Source: Erodium maritimum | Lineage: Eukaryota > Streptophyta > Magnoliopsida > Geraniales > Geraniaceae | NCBI GenBank assembly: GCA_963921825.1 | Contig: OY997593.1 | Location: forward strand, 60,744,039-60,808,038 | DNA length: 64,000 bases | Direction of reading: 5' to 3' | Shown here: one piece after another, positions 12,595 through 22,514 of the stretch | How positions within the stretch are numbered: position 1 is the stretch's first letter | How the letters are laid out: each line of letters begins with the position of its first letter | Program-made: the position numbers and the translations under genes | The notes under the pieces: model-generated | Seen by the model: the letters and a program-made list of their open reading frames with translations, nothing else | Database searches by the model: none | What the model was told of the DNA's origin: nothing

Positions 12595-13458
12595 CCAGCC
12601 ACCACCCGTCCGGCCAGCCACCACACACGGTGGCCAGAGCTCCCCCGAGCCTCCGGTCACCGTAAAACGTTCAATCTTCACTCCAAAACGTCTCCAACGA
12701 ACCCCACACCTCAACTCATCCATAAACTACTAGTTTTAACCCAAACCCTAAACTTAACAAAACGAAAATCGGATAGTTGATCACCGTAGGGAATGTCGAT
12801 GGGAGTTCGATTCCTTGATCGTTGAGACGATCCACCGGTTTGATCGTCGGGAAAAGGAAAAACCCTAAAACCTCTCTTCTCTTTTCTCTCCTTCTTCTGT
12901 CTTCTTTTCTCCCTCTAAACTCTCTTTTTTTCCTAATTTTTGAAGCTATGGCCGAACCCCCCCCCCCCCCCCCCTTAGGGTCTTCTCTTGTTTTGTCCCA
13001 AAAACCTAACACCACCACTTGTTTGACAAGTGGCAAGTGGGTCCCACACCTTTTGGAAAATATCTTCTAGATATTTTTCAGTCAGATTCGCGAAATTCAG
13101 CCGTCTAGGGCCCCAAACGGGCACGTTTTCCAAGAAATTACGAAACTTCACGGGCTACAAGGAAACAGCTCAACTAAGACCGTTGTGACGACGGCTAAGC
13201 TTTTTGGATCTAAAACGGTTCTCGAACGGACCAAAACGTCACTCGGTTGACTTTTCCAGCGAAAGGTCAACCTTTCCCAAATTGGTCAGAAAGTTACCTT
13301 GAGTCCCCCGGAACTCACTTTGGTCGATACCGGGGTCAACTTAAGTCCGGTATAACCCTCGGGGTCAAATTTAGGTTCATTTAAGTGTCTGTCCAAAAAT
13401 TTTAAATTTTCCTGTTTTTCGCCGATTTGACTGGTGTTGACCGGGAGTGGTTCTTACA

Positions 13459-13471
13459 ATCTACCCCCCTT
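13459..13471 (-). other. Polypurine tract of the gypsy element
   Basis: On the minus strand AAGGGGGGTAGAT directly precedes the 3' LTR. A purine-rich run at this place is the plus-strand primer for reverse transcription and fixes the orientation. Confidence 0.85.
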
Positions 13472-13509
13472 AAAGGAATTTCGTCCGCGAAATTTAAAAC
13501 AGACGTACC

Positions 13510-15177
13510 TCAGGAGTCGACCAACGCGGGGTACTTTGCGCGAACCTCGTCCTCGCGCTCCCAAGTCGACTCAGCTCCGTGATGCCGCCACTACACCCGG
13601 ACTAGGCGGATAACCTTGCCACGCAGGACCTGCTCCCGTGTATCCATGATTCGAACCGGCTGCTCCTCATAAGAGACATTGTCAGCCACCTCGATATCTG
13701 CCCACTCAATGACGTGAGAGGGGTCCGCATTGTACTGCCGCAACTGGGACACGTGGAAGACGTTATGAACTCTCCCAAGTTGCGGTGGTAACGCCAGATG
13801 ATAGGCCACTGCTCCGACTCTGCTCAAGATCTCGAACGAGCCGATGTATAGCGGTGCTAACTTTCCCCCGCTGCGTCTGAACCGTACTAGTCCCTTCCTC
13901 GGACTCACCTTCAGAAACACGTTGTCAGCGACTGCGAACTCGAGAGGTCGGCGTCTTCTGTCGGCATAGCTCTTCTACCGACTTTGTGCGGTCTTCAACC
14001 GCTCGCGTATCAGCGCGACCTTCTCTGTCGTCTCTCGGACGATCTCTGGCCCCAGCAGGCTCTTGTCTCCCACCTCTTCCCAACACATTGGCGATCGATA
14101 CGGCCTACCATACAACGCTTCGAACGGTGCCATCCCAATACTGGCCTGGAAGCTGTTGTTGTAGGTGAACTCGACCAACGACAGGTGGGTCTCTCATGAT
14201 CCCCTGAAGTCCAGCACACATGCCCGCAGCATGTCTTCCAAAATCCGAATAGTGCGCTCGGACTGGCCGTCTGTGTGGGGATGGTGTGCTGTACTGAGTA
14301 GAACCTCGGTCCCCAACGCGGTCTGCAGACTCGGCCAAAACCTGGACGTGAAGTGAGGATCCCTGTCAGACACTATCGACACAGGGAATCCATGGAGACG
14401 CATTATCTCCTAAATGTACAGGCTGATCAACTTGTCGACCGGATCAGTCATCCTCATGGCCAGGAAATGTGCCGACTTGGTCAACCGATCGACTACTACC
14501 CAAACGGCGTCGTGCCCCTTCGGCGATCTCGGTAGCCCACTCACGAAGTCCATCGTAATATGCTCCCATTTCTACTGGTTAATCGGCAGTGGCTGCAATA
14601 ATCCGGCGGGACGCTGATGTTCGGTCTTCACCTGATGACAGACGAGACACCTCAATACAAATTCCGCGTCCGTTCTCCGCATCCCGCTCCACCAGAAGTG
14701 CCGCCTGATGTCACAGTACATCTTGGTGCCACCCGGGTGCACTGTAAGACGCGAATGATGTGACTCTCGCAGCACGTCGTCTTTACAGTTACCCGGCACG
14801 AATAGCCCTCCTCGATACCGTACCCCCCAATCGGTACTGAGTTCCCAGCCTACATCCTCATCACCGCTGACGACCCTCTCTCGGATCTCTGACGTCTCGA
14901 CGTCGTCCGACTGCGCCGCCAACACTCGGGCAAGTAGTGAGGGATGAGCCACCAATGAGCACATGGCCACGCCACCAGTAATCTCCTCTAGCTCAAGCCC
15001 GACCGTGCTCAGTTCCCCCATCATGTCCCACTCTCGGACTGATATGCTAGCAAGACTCGGAACCGACTTCCTACTCAGGGCGTCGGCGACCACGTTCGCC
15101 TTACCCGGATGGTAGTGTAGCTCAAAGTCGTACTCCTCGAGTAGCTCCATCCATCGCCGCTGGCGCATGTTCAGATC
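13510..15177 (-). pseudogene. Integrase with chromodomain-like tail (gypsy pol, C-terminal part)
   Basis: The HHCC zinc domain is visible (HHSRLTVHPGGTK, then CLVC after about 30 residues), as is the DDE core: [33 protein letters not shown] and [17 protein letters not shown]. Then come LVEFTYNNSFQASIGMAPFE and the C-terminal PLYIGSFEILSRVG and QLGRVHNVFHVSQL blocks. In-frame stops interrupt it at 14572, 14410, 14194, 13975 and 13591 (lowest base of each codon); in every case family context points to a lost Gln or Trp codon. The protein would join proviral DNA to the host genome, but this copy cannot make it. The chromodomain-like tail normally steers integration to heterochromatin. Confidence 0.9.
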
Positions 15178-15639
15178 TCATTGGGAAAAGATGTATTTGA
15201 GGCTATTGTGATCCGAGAACTCCTGAAATCCCTCGCCATACAGATAGTACCGCCAGCCCTTTAGCGCGAACACGACTGTTGCTAGCTCCAAGTCATGGGT
15301 AGGATAGTTGCGCTCGTGTGTCTTCAACTGCCTGGAGCCATAAGCAACAACTCTACCCAACTGCATTAGTACGTAGCCCAGTCCTTCCCCGGATGTGTCA
15401 CAATAAACCTCATACACGATCCCTCGCTCTGGCACTATCAATACTGGAGCGGTAGTCAAACGAGTCTTCAACTCCGTGAACGCACGTTCAGAATCCTCTG
15501 TCCATACAAACCCGACTCCCTTGCGCGTCAACAGAGTCATCGGCGCGGCTAGTCGCGCTAAGTCCTGGACAAACCGCCGATAATAGCCTGCCAACCCCAG
15601 AAAGCTGCGGATCTCGAACACACTCGTGGGCCGTGCCCA
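15178..15639 (-). pseudogene. RNase H domain (gypsy pol)
   Basis: Preceded by the linker [20 protein letters not shown] that joins reverse transcriptase to RNase H in plant gypsy elements. The RNase H core shows [34 protein letters not shown] and [10 protein letters not shown], so its acidic residues are kept, although the family's DAS has become DTS and TDHKSL has become SDHNSL. A TGA at 15178-15180 falls where relatives read a Gln-Arg/Lys-Asp-Leu-Asn block, consistent with CGA to TGA. Confidence 0.88.
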
Positions 15640-16499
15640 CTTCGAAACCGCGTCAATCTTTGACGGATCGACCAGTATACATAGTCACAGGATACAATGT
15701 GACCAAGGAATTTCACCTCAGCGAGCCAGAACTCGCACTTCTCCAGGTTGGCATATAGGTGATGCATGCGCAGTAGAGTCAGAACAGTCCTCAGATGCCC
15801 CTCATGTGCCGCCTCGTTCTGCGAATAGATCAAGATGTCGTCTACGAACACCACCACAAACTGATCTAAGAACGGCCGGAATATACTATTCATTAGATCC
15901 ATGAACGCTGCAGGGGCGTTCGTTAGTCCAAACGGCATTACCAAGAACTCGTAATGCCCATAGCGTGTCCGGAATGCAGTCTTTGCGATGTCCCCCTCTC
16001 GGACTCGCAACTGGTAATATCCGGATCGCGGATCGATCTTCGAGAAACATGTTGACCCTCTCAACTGGTCGAACAAGTCATCGATCCACGGCATTGAGTA
16101 TCGGTTCTTCACCGTAACCCGGTTCAGCTTCCGGTAATCTATACACATCCGAAGCTCTCCACTCTTCTTCTTCACGAAGAGTGCTGGTGCTCCCCACGAC
16201 GATACGCTCGGACGGATAAATCCCTTCTCCTGAAGCTCCTCGAGCTGACGCTTCAGCTCGGTCAACTATGTCGGCGCAAACCTGTAAGGCGCCATCGATA
16301 TCGCTGTCGTTCCCGGCACCAGGTCAATCCCGAACTCCACCTCACGAACTGGTGACAGCCCGCTCAACTCCTCAGGAAAAACCTCGGGGAACTCACACAC
16401 CACTCGCGGTAACTCTCGGCTCTGCACGACCGATACTTCCTCCACTGCAGACAACACCGACAGGAAAACCCCGCTCTTACTACCCAGAACACACGTCAC
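15640..16499 (-). pseudogene. Reverse transcriptase (gypsy pol)
   Basis: Motifs run from [14 protein letters not shown] through [51 protein letters not shown] and [17 protein letters not shown] to the catalytic FVDDILIYS and FLGHIVS. The polymerase FVDD acidic pair is intact. A stop at 16266-16268 splits the domain from the upstream spacer, and a frameshift near 15665-15690 replaces the expected [12 protein letters not shown] block, which can be read in the next frame. Normally this copies element RNA to DNA in a virus-like particle. Confidence 0.92.
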
Positions 16500-16685
16500 C
16501 TTCGTGTTGCCTGCTGAAACTGTCCTCGCCGCCTATAGCAGTCGATATTGGCTCAGTACTTCGCCAGCCAATCCATTCCCAAGATCACGTCAAAGGTCGT
16601 CATTCCCAGCCCGAAAAGGTCACTAGGGCAAGGACAGTCTACGACTCTAATTTCGTAGGCACGACAGACCCTAGTCAACAATACA

Positions 16686-16898
16686 TCACCCCCAATTGGG
16701 GTTGTCCAGGCACATGGGTGAACTCAACGGCTCTAAACTCAGCCCCAACCTCTCAGCACAACTCAACGAAATAAACGAGTGCGATGCCCCGTTATCAAAT
16801 AAAAACAACGCCCACAAATGAGACAGTAAACACGTACCCTGAATGGTCTCTCGGTAGGTAGTGGGTCCTGTGGCCCGGGAGTCGGTAACTACGTACAC
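16686..16898 (-). pseudogene. Aspartic protease (gypsy) with altered active site
   Basis: The retropepsin-like motif reads FDNGASHSFIS, followed by SCAERLGLSLEPL. Family members have D-S-G or D-T-G, so the active-site Ser/Thr is Asn here; this is compatible with one G to A transition (AGC to AAC). The Asp itself is kept. In a working element this domain would cut the Gag-Pol polyprotein. Confidence 0.85.
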
Positions 16899-18308
16899 TC
16901 TTCCCTGTGACGCCTGCTGCCTCTGACCCGGCGCACTGACTGCTGGATATCCAGATCTCTACTGCTGTCTTGGAACTGGCGCGCTCGTGGACGGATGCGA
17001 GAACCTCGACTGCTGACTCTGACGCGGGCGACCCCAGGTTGACTGCACTGTATGCGACAACTGCGGTCGTTGTGCTGACGTTGCCATAATCGGATCACGG
17101 CACCTTGTACTAGTGTGCCCAAACCGGCCGCACCAGAAACACCTGAACTCGTCGGCCCTCGGCCCCGTGCCCTGGCTTGTCCGACTGATCACTGGTAGCG
17201 TCGCAGGCCCTCCTCCCATCGGACACTCTCGATGCATATGGCATGGCTGCCCGCAGGTAAAGCATGTCGCCCTCCTCTCTGACGCGACTGGCCCCACTGA
17301 CGCCACCGACCCCATCTGTCTCGCTCCGCCCTGCTGAGCCTGTGGCCGAAAGAACCCCGTAGTCCTCTGTCTCCTCGGATCTTGGGACTCGGACGGCCCC
17401 GCAACACTGGTCGGCCGCTGTCTAACCTCACGGGTCCTCGCTGCCTCTCGGAGACGCTGCTCCATTGTCGCTGCAATGTGCACGAGCTCTGATTACTCCC
17501 GCAACCTCAGGGCGAGAACTCGATCCCGAATCACCGGCCTCAGACCCCCCTCGAACCGCCGGCAACGGTTCAACTCTGTCGCCACCATTTCTGGTGCAAA
17601 TCGGGTAAGGGCCGTGAATCTGGCCTCATACTCTGTCACCGACGCCATGTCCTGTTGCAGTTACAGGAACTACCGATGTCGGTCCACCCTGGCCGACTCG
17701 GGGAAATACTGCGCCAGAAAGACCGTCTGGAAGATACCGTAGTCGTGCCCAACTCTGTCCCGCACACGCCCCCACCAGTGGTAGGCGCTGTCACTCAGCT
17801 GATGAGCTGCAAAGGACACTCTGCTGCGACCATCATCGATGCATGAAGTGTCCAGGTCCCGAGTGACCTGCTCCAGCCATCTCTCGGCCAGGTCGGGGTT
17901 CGGTTCCCCGAAAAATGTGGGTATGCTCAGCTTCAGGAAGTCCAGTAGTGTGCGGGTCGTATGGCCTTCGGCCTGAACGGGCCTCGCTGGAACGGCTGCT
18001 GTCTCCGGAGCTGGCGATGCAGACTCTCTACTGGCGATGATCACCACCAAGCTCTACACCGTCCTGGTCAGCTCGTTCAGAGCGGTCGTAGTGGGAGGGT
18101 CTGCGACCGGCAGGACGCTGGGCGTGCCCGCAGATGGTCCCGCGTCGCTCCTCCTATCCTCTCCGACAGGAGTACCCTGGGCTTCTACGTACTCAGCGGG
18201 CTCGACGGTGGGCATTCGTCCTGGTGCCCCTGCTGACCGTCCCCTCCTGCCACGCGTGGGCGCCCATCCCCGTGTCACGGCTGATCGTCCTCACCTGCCA
18301 CTAGCCAT
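16899..18308 (-). pseudogene. Gag (gypsy) with two CCHC zinc knuckles
   Basis: Best start is the Met at 18308, followed by an Arg/Gly/Pro-rich N-terminus. The retrotransposon-gag core includes LLDFLKLSIPTFFGEPNPD, AERWLEQVTRDLDTS, AYHWWGRVRDRVG and VTEYEARFTALTRF. Two zinc knuckles follow: CFTCGQPCHMHREC and CFWCGRFGHTSTRC (both C-X2-C-X4-H-X4-C), which would bind element RNA. Stops at about 18291, 18054, 17670, 17661, 17493 and 16959 (lowest bases) break it. A double knuckle is less common than a single one in this group. Gag would form the particle shell. Confidence 0.88.
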
Positions 18309-19363
18309 GTGGTCGGTATCCTTTGCACGAATACACACAAACGTTTAGTTTGCGAACTTAAACAACGGCGACGTGCTCTATATACTAGCGTTCACACGGT
18401 CTACGCCTACTCTAGCGTACTTGTTACTAAAACGTCACCCTGCTCACGTCATTAAAACCTCAATTACTAGAACACGTAAGGGAAACCTCAAAGCGACCCG
18501 ACACACTCGTGAATCGCGTCACGCAATAACAACACGAATACTGCGTAATCAAGACGGTGGAACAGACAGGGATCACGGATCCGTGACAGACACCGTCACG
18601 GTTGGGGTCACGGAGCCGTGATGAAGGCCCTAAAATTGCCAAAACACGTTGCTCCGTCGTGGATCCGTGACAGGGTCCGTGACACTCGCGCAGGCCTGTT
18701 TTCCAAAAATCGTTTCAAACTCGATCCTTACCCCTTTATAACCCCAAAAAAATAGCCTTAAATGACACACACGCTCGATCACCAATTTAACAAACACACG
18801 CACAACGACTCACAGACAAATTCAGTCACCCAACCAAAATAAAAAACACGCCCACCGGGCCAACAAAGTCAAACCACGCCCACCGGGCCAACCAAAATCA
18901 AAACACGCCCACAGGGCCAACCAACATCAAAAACACGCCCACCGGGCCAACAAAGTCGAACCACGCCCACCGGGCCAACCAAAATCAAAACACGCCCACA
19001 GGGCCAACCAATTTCAAAACTTTTCCTTTTCATTATAAAACCTCATTTCTTGACATCACGTAGTTACAACCCGGTCCAGGCGTCCCCGAACTACATTGTA
19101 CCCACTTGATGTCAACACCGTCACGTTCGACTACAGGAGTGCTCCTAAGTCGAGTCGCGGCAGCTTAAAAACGCTTCACGCAGCAACATACAATCAGTAT
19201 GCCAATAATAATAATACTGCACATACACACAATCACAAACAGGACTCAAGTCCCTACGGGTCTACACACGGTTTCCGACTTGCGTACCCAACGCACGACG
19301 GGACTTTTACTGACTCGACTCTCCCCACCTAATTGACGTACAGTCCGAGGTGTGAAACCTCGA
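18309..19363 (-). other. 5' leader of the gypsy element
   Basis: About 1 kb between primer site and the gag start, without a credible gene. It holds the tandem repeat at 18847-19013 and, at about 18568-18690, several copies of the palindromic motif GTCACGGA(T/G)CCGTGA, also clustered in the solo LTR at 45925-48573. Confidence 0.65.
18847..19013. repeat. Tandem CACGCCCACCGGGCCAAC repeats in the gypsy leader
   Basis: Six copies of ACGCCCAC(C/A)GGGCCAAC spaced about 27-30 bp form two copies of a three-unit higher-order repeat. They lie between primer site and gag, in the untranslated leader. Confidence 0.85.
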
Positions 19364-19375
19364 GCTCTGATACCA
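19364..19375 (-). other. Primer-binding site for initiator tRNA-Met
   Basis: On the minus strand TGGTATCAGAGC lies three bases after the 5' LTR. It is the standard plant complement to the 3' end of initiator methionine tRNA and fixes the right LTR as the 5' LTR. Confidence 0.93.
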
Positions 19376-19378
19376 AGT

Positions 19379-22169
19379 TGTCACGCTCCAAATTCAGTAG
19401 AACCGAATCCAGAACGCGAACGGTAAAACAATAAAATCATTTTCAAAACTTTTAAATGAATCGCTTAAAAAACACCGTTTAATTAATCAAAATAATAATT
19501 TACAACTCAAAAGTACGTCCCAACAAGCGGACAAAAAAAACAAGCCGTACGTCGCTAGACTCAAAAGGAAACCCGTACTCCCGCTCCTATCTCTTCAAGC
19601 TTCGAGAGCTCACCTAGTCCGTCCCGCGACCAGTACCTGTAGGAAAAGCAGCTAGGGGTGAGCGTTCGCTCACCACCATGGATAACAGACTGACTACGGC
19701 ATACTAGCAGACAATGCCAATAACCCCAACAATAAACCCAACACCGGGGACTACTATCCCCAACTCAAGTAACCCGACTGATACACAACTGTTACTTTCC
19801 CCAACCGACTCAACACCCGGACACGTAATGTAGACCCGACACAACGATTACGACTTCCTCCAAAGACGTGAAAGGTAGCCACTCAACACCCAAGATCACA
19901 AAGGATCACACACCAAACAAGATCGCAAAGGATCGCACTCCAGCTGCTCGGTGCCCACACAACTTTTCCCGACACGACGGTCGGATCAGGCGGTCGACCT
20001 GTCGCACTTTTCCCGACACACAATCGGATCAGGCGGTCGACCTGTCACACCTCATCCTCAGGTAACCACAATCACAATCACAATCACAAGAAAAGTTCAA
20101 CAAACAGCAACAACACTGGTTTAACACTCCACATGCACTCATGGCCACCCAAGACACCAACAGTAAAACACGGTTCAACAACCCCACGGGCACTCATGGC
20201 CACCCAAGACATCAACAGTAAAACACGGGTTCAACAACCCCACGGGCACTCATGGCCACCCAAGACATCAACAGTAACTCATGGGCTCAACAACCCCACG
20301 GACACTCATGGCCACCCAAGACACATCAACAGTAAAATACGGGTTTAACAAACCCCACGGGCACTCTTGGCCACCCAAGACGCACCAACAGTAAAAATAC
20401 GGGTTTAACAACCCCACGGGAACTCATGGCCACCCAAGACGCACCAATAGTAAAATACGGGTTTAACAACCCCACGGGCACTCATGACCACCCAAGCCAC
20501 AAACTAAACAATCAACCTCCGGGCATAACCAAATGCCTCCAGTAATTCTAATATCGATAAGTTCACTGCTCCTACGACACTACTAAGTGTCACATGCATT
20601 TATATTGTTCGATACGTTCCCGTATCATACGACACCACCCGGTGTCGCCTGCCTTTCTATTGTTCGATAAACTTACTTAATCCCCGACACCCAAGTGTCA
20701 CATGCATTTCTACTGTTAACTTTCCCTAGTCAGGGCCGAGATCCGACTACTTTTCCCTACCTTGTATGCTTTCCCGAAAGCTCACAACCAAGCTCCGGCG
20801 TGATCACGATCACTCGCTTAGCTTTCCCTTTCATCAGTCGGTGGCACGATCTAATAAGAACACAGTTTAAAACACTTTTAAGTTCGCAGGCATAAACTGA
20901 ATATTAATATACTTCACGCCCAAATGTAACCCCGACAATGTCGATCACTACCAAACTTCCCAATTACTCGACATTGTCGATAATGGACCTGGAAAGGCCC
21001 GTTTCGCCCGACACGACGAATCTGCCCAGGATTTGAAAACGTCCTTTCGAGGCTCCGAAAATTCCCGTTTTCATTTCCACGATCTTAGAATAATTCAAGG
21101 GTTCCTAAGCACACGATGGAATCATTTTCCGACTTCCGAGTAATTTAATTCGCGTTTAAAGTTTCTAAACCCGTCATTTACAACTTTTACAATTTAATTC
21201 CAAAATTCGTTTCGGGTGTGGATTAACGACTTGGGGATCGTCCTAAACCACTCGAACACAAAAACCCGATACCCGAGCATGTTGCCCCCACCCGACCATC
21301 CTTGGCCGTGGGTGACTAGTGCCGGTTTTGGGCCGGTCCACCATGGTGGTGGCCGGTCCTAACTCCGGCCAGCCACCACACACAGTGGCCGGAGCTCTCC
21401 CGAGCCTCCGGTCATCGGAAAACGTTCAATCTTCGCTCCAAAACGTCTCCAACGAACCCCACGCCTCAACTCATCCATAAACTACTAGTTTTAACCCAAA
21501 CCCTAAACTTTAAACTTAACAAAACGAAAATCGGATAGTTGCTCACCGTAGGGAATGTCGATGGGAGTTTGATTCCTTGATCGTTGAGACGATCCACCGG
21601 TTTGTCGTTGGGAAAAGGCAAAACCCTAAAACCTCTCTTCTCTTTTCTCTCCCTCTTTTCTCTCTCTAAACTCTTTTTTTTTTCTAATTTTTGAAGCTAT
21701 GGCCGAACACCCCCCTCCCTTTAGGGTCTTCTCTTGTTTTGTCCCAAAAACCTAACACCACCACTTGTTTGACAAGTGGCAAGTGGCAAGTCAGTCAAAT
21801 TCGCGAAATTCGGCATGCTCGGGCCCCGAACGGGCACTTTTTCCAAGAAATTACGAAACTTCACGGGCTATAAGGAAACGGCTCAACTAAGACCACTGTG
21901 ACGATGGCTAAGCTTTTTGGATCCAAAACGGACCTCGAACGGACCAAAACGTCGCTCGGTTGACTTTTCCAGCGAAAGGTCAACTTTTCCCAAATTGGTC
22001 AGAAAGTTACCCTGAGTCCCCCGGAACTCACTTTGGTCGATATTGGGGTCTACTTAAGTCTGGTATGACCCTCGGGGTCAAATTTAGGTTCATTTAAGTG
22101 TGTCCAAAAATTTTAAATTTTCCAGTTTTTCGCCGATTTGACTGGCGTTGACCGGGAGTGGTTCTTACA
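19379..22169 (-). repeat. 5' LTR of the gypsy element (right copy, 2791 bp)
   Basis: Same TGTCACGC...GGTTCTTACA ends and same internal order as the left copy. It carries the minisatellite, one unit of the 36-bp repeat and a shorter C run. As the 5' LTR it should hold the promoter, firing leftward. Confidence 0.94.
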
Positions 22170-22352
22170 TGAATCCTATCATGACTCATGCCGCCATGCT
22201 AGGGATGACCCTCGCCGCATCCAGTCTAACTGATTAGGGCTCTATATCCCTCACCACCACAAGTGAAGAGCAACGTCTCCCAACCATTTCCGCGCTACTG
22301 CATGCATCTAAATCGCTGAATCTAGCCATCAAGACCCTACCTAACCGACCAC

Positions 22353-22514
22353 CAAGGTTCTAAAAATCGCTAGGCGCTAGTCGGGCGGCTACAAACTTTT
22401 GGAGATTAAAAGAGGATTAATCGGGGATTAACTCAATTAATCGGGTCGGCCAACAAGGAAATGGGGCCTAGGCGGGCGCCTAGGCGGAACCTAGTCAAGA
22501 TTTTTAGAACACTG
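22353..22514. mobile_element. hAT-like MITE, 162 bp (copy 1)
   Basis: Ends are CAAGGTTCTAAAAATC and, on the other strand, CAGTGTTCTAAAAATC (14 of 16 match). Flanking 8-mers CCGACCAC and CCGACTAG agree at six positions. The interior is strongly similar to the element at 32785-32934 (shared ATTAATCGGG and GCCAACAAGGAAATG). Confidence 0.8.

Larger units (their letters stand above)
10580..13458 (-). repeat. 3' LTR of the gypsy element (left copy, 2879 bp)
   Basis: Begins TGTCACGCCCC and ends GGTTCTTACA on the plus strand, with matching ends in the right copy. It contains a 56-59 bp tandem array (about 11329-11700), a 36-bp tandem duplication (12523-12594) and a long C run near 12959. It is about 88 bp longer than the other LTR, partly because of the extra 36-bp unit. 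Confidence 0.95.
10580..22169 (-). mobile_element. Ty3/gypsy LTR retrotransposon, Tekay/Del-like chromovirus, decayed
   Basis: The element is complete in structure: TG...CA LTRs at 10580-13458 and 19379-22169, a primer site next to the right LTR, a polypurine tract next to the left LTR, and gag, protease, reverse transcriptase, RNase H and integrase in minus-strand order. Integrase after RNase H places it in Ty3/gypsy. The C-terminal block (LRQY...PSHVIEW...SYEEQPVRIMD...VRVxWRHHGAESTWE) is typical of the Tekay/Del chromovirus clade with its chromodomain-like tail. About a dozen in-frame stops and at least one frameshift mean it cannot encode its proteins. In the first 262 bp I count about 12 LTR-LTR differences, so insertion is not very recent. 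Confidence 0.95.
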
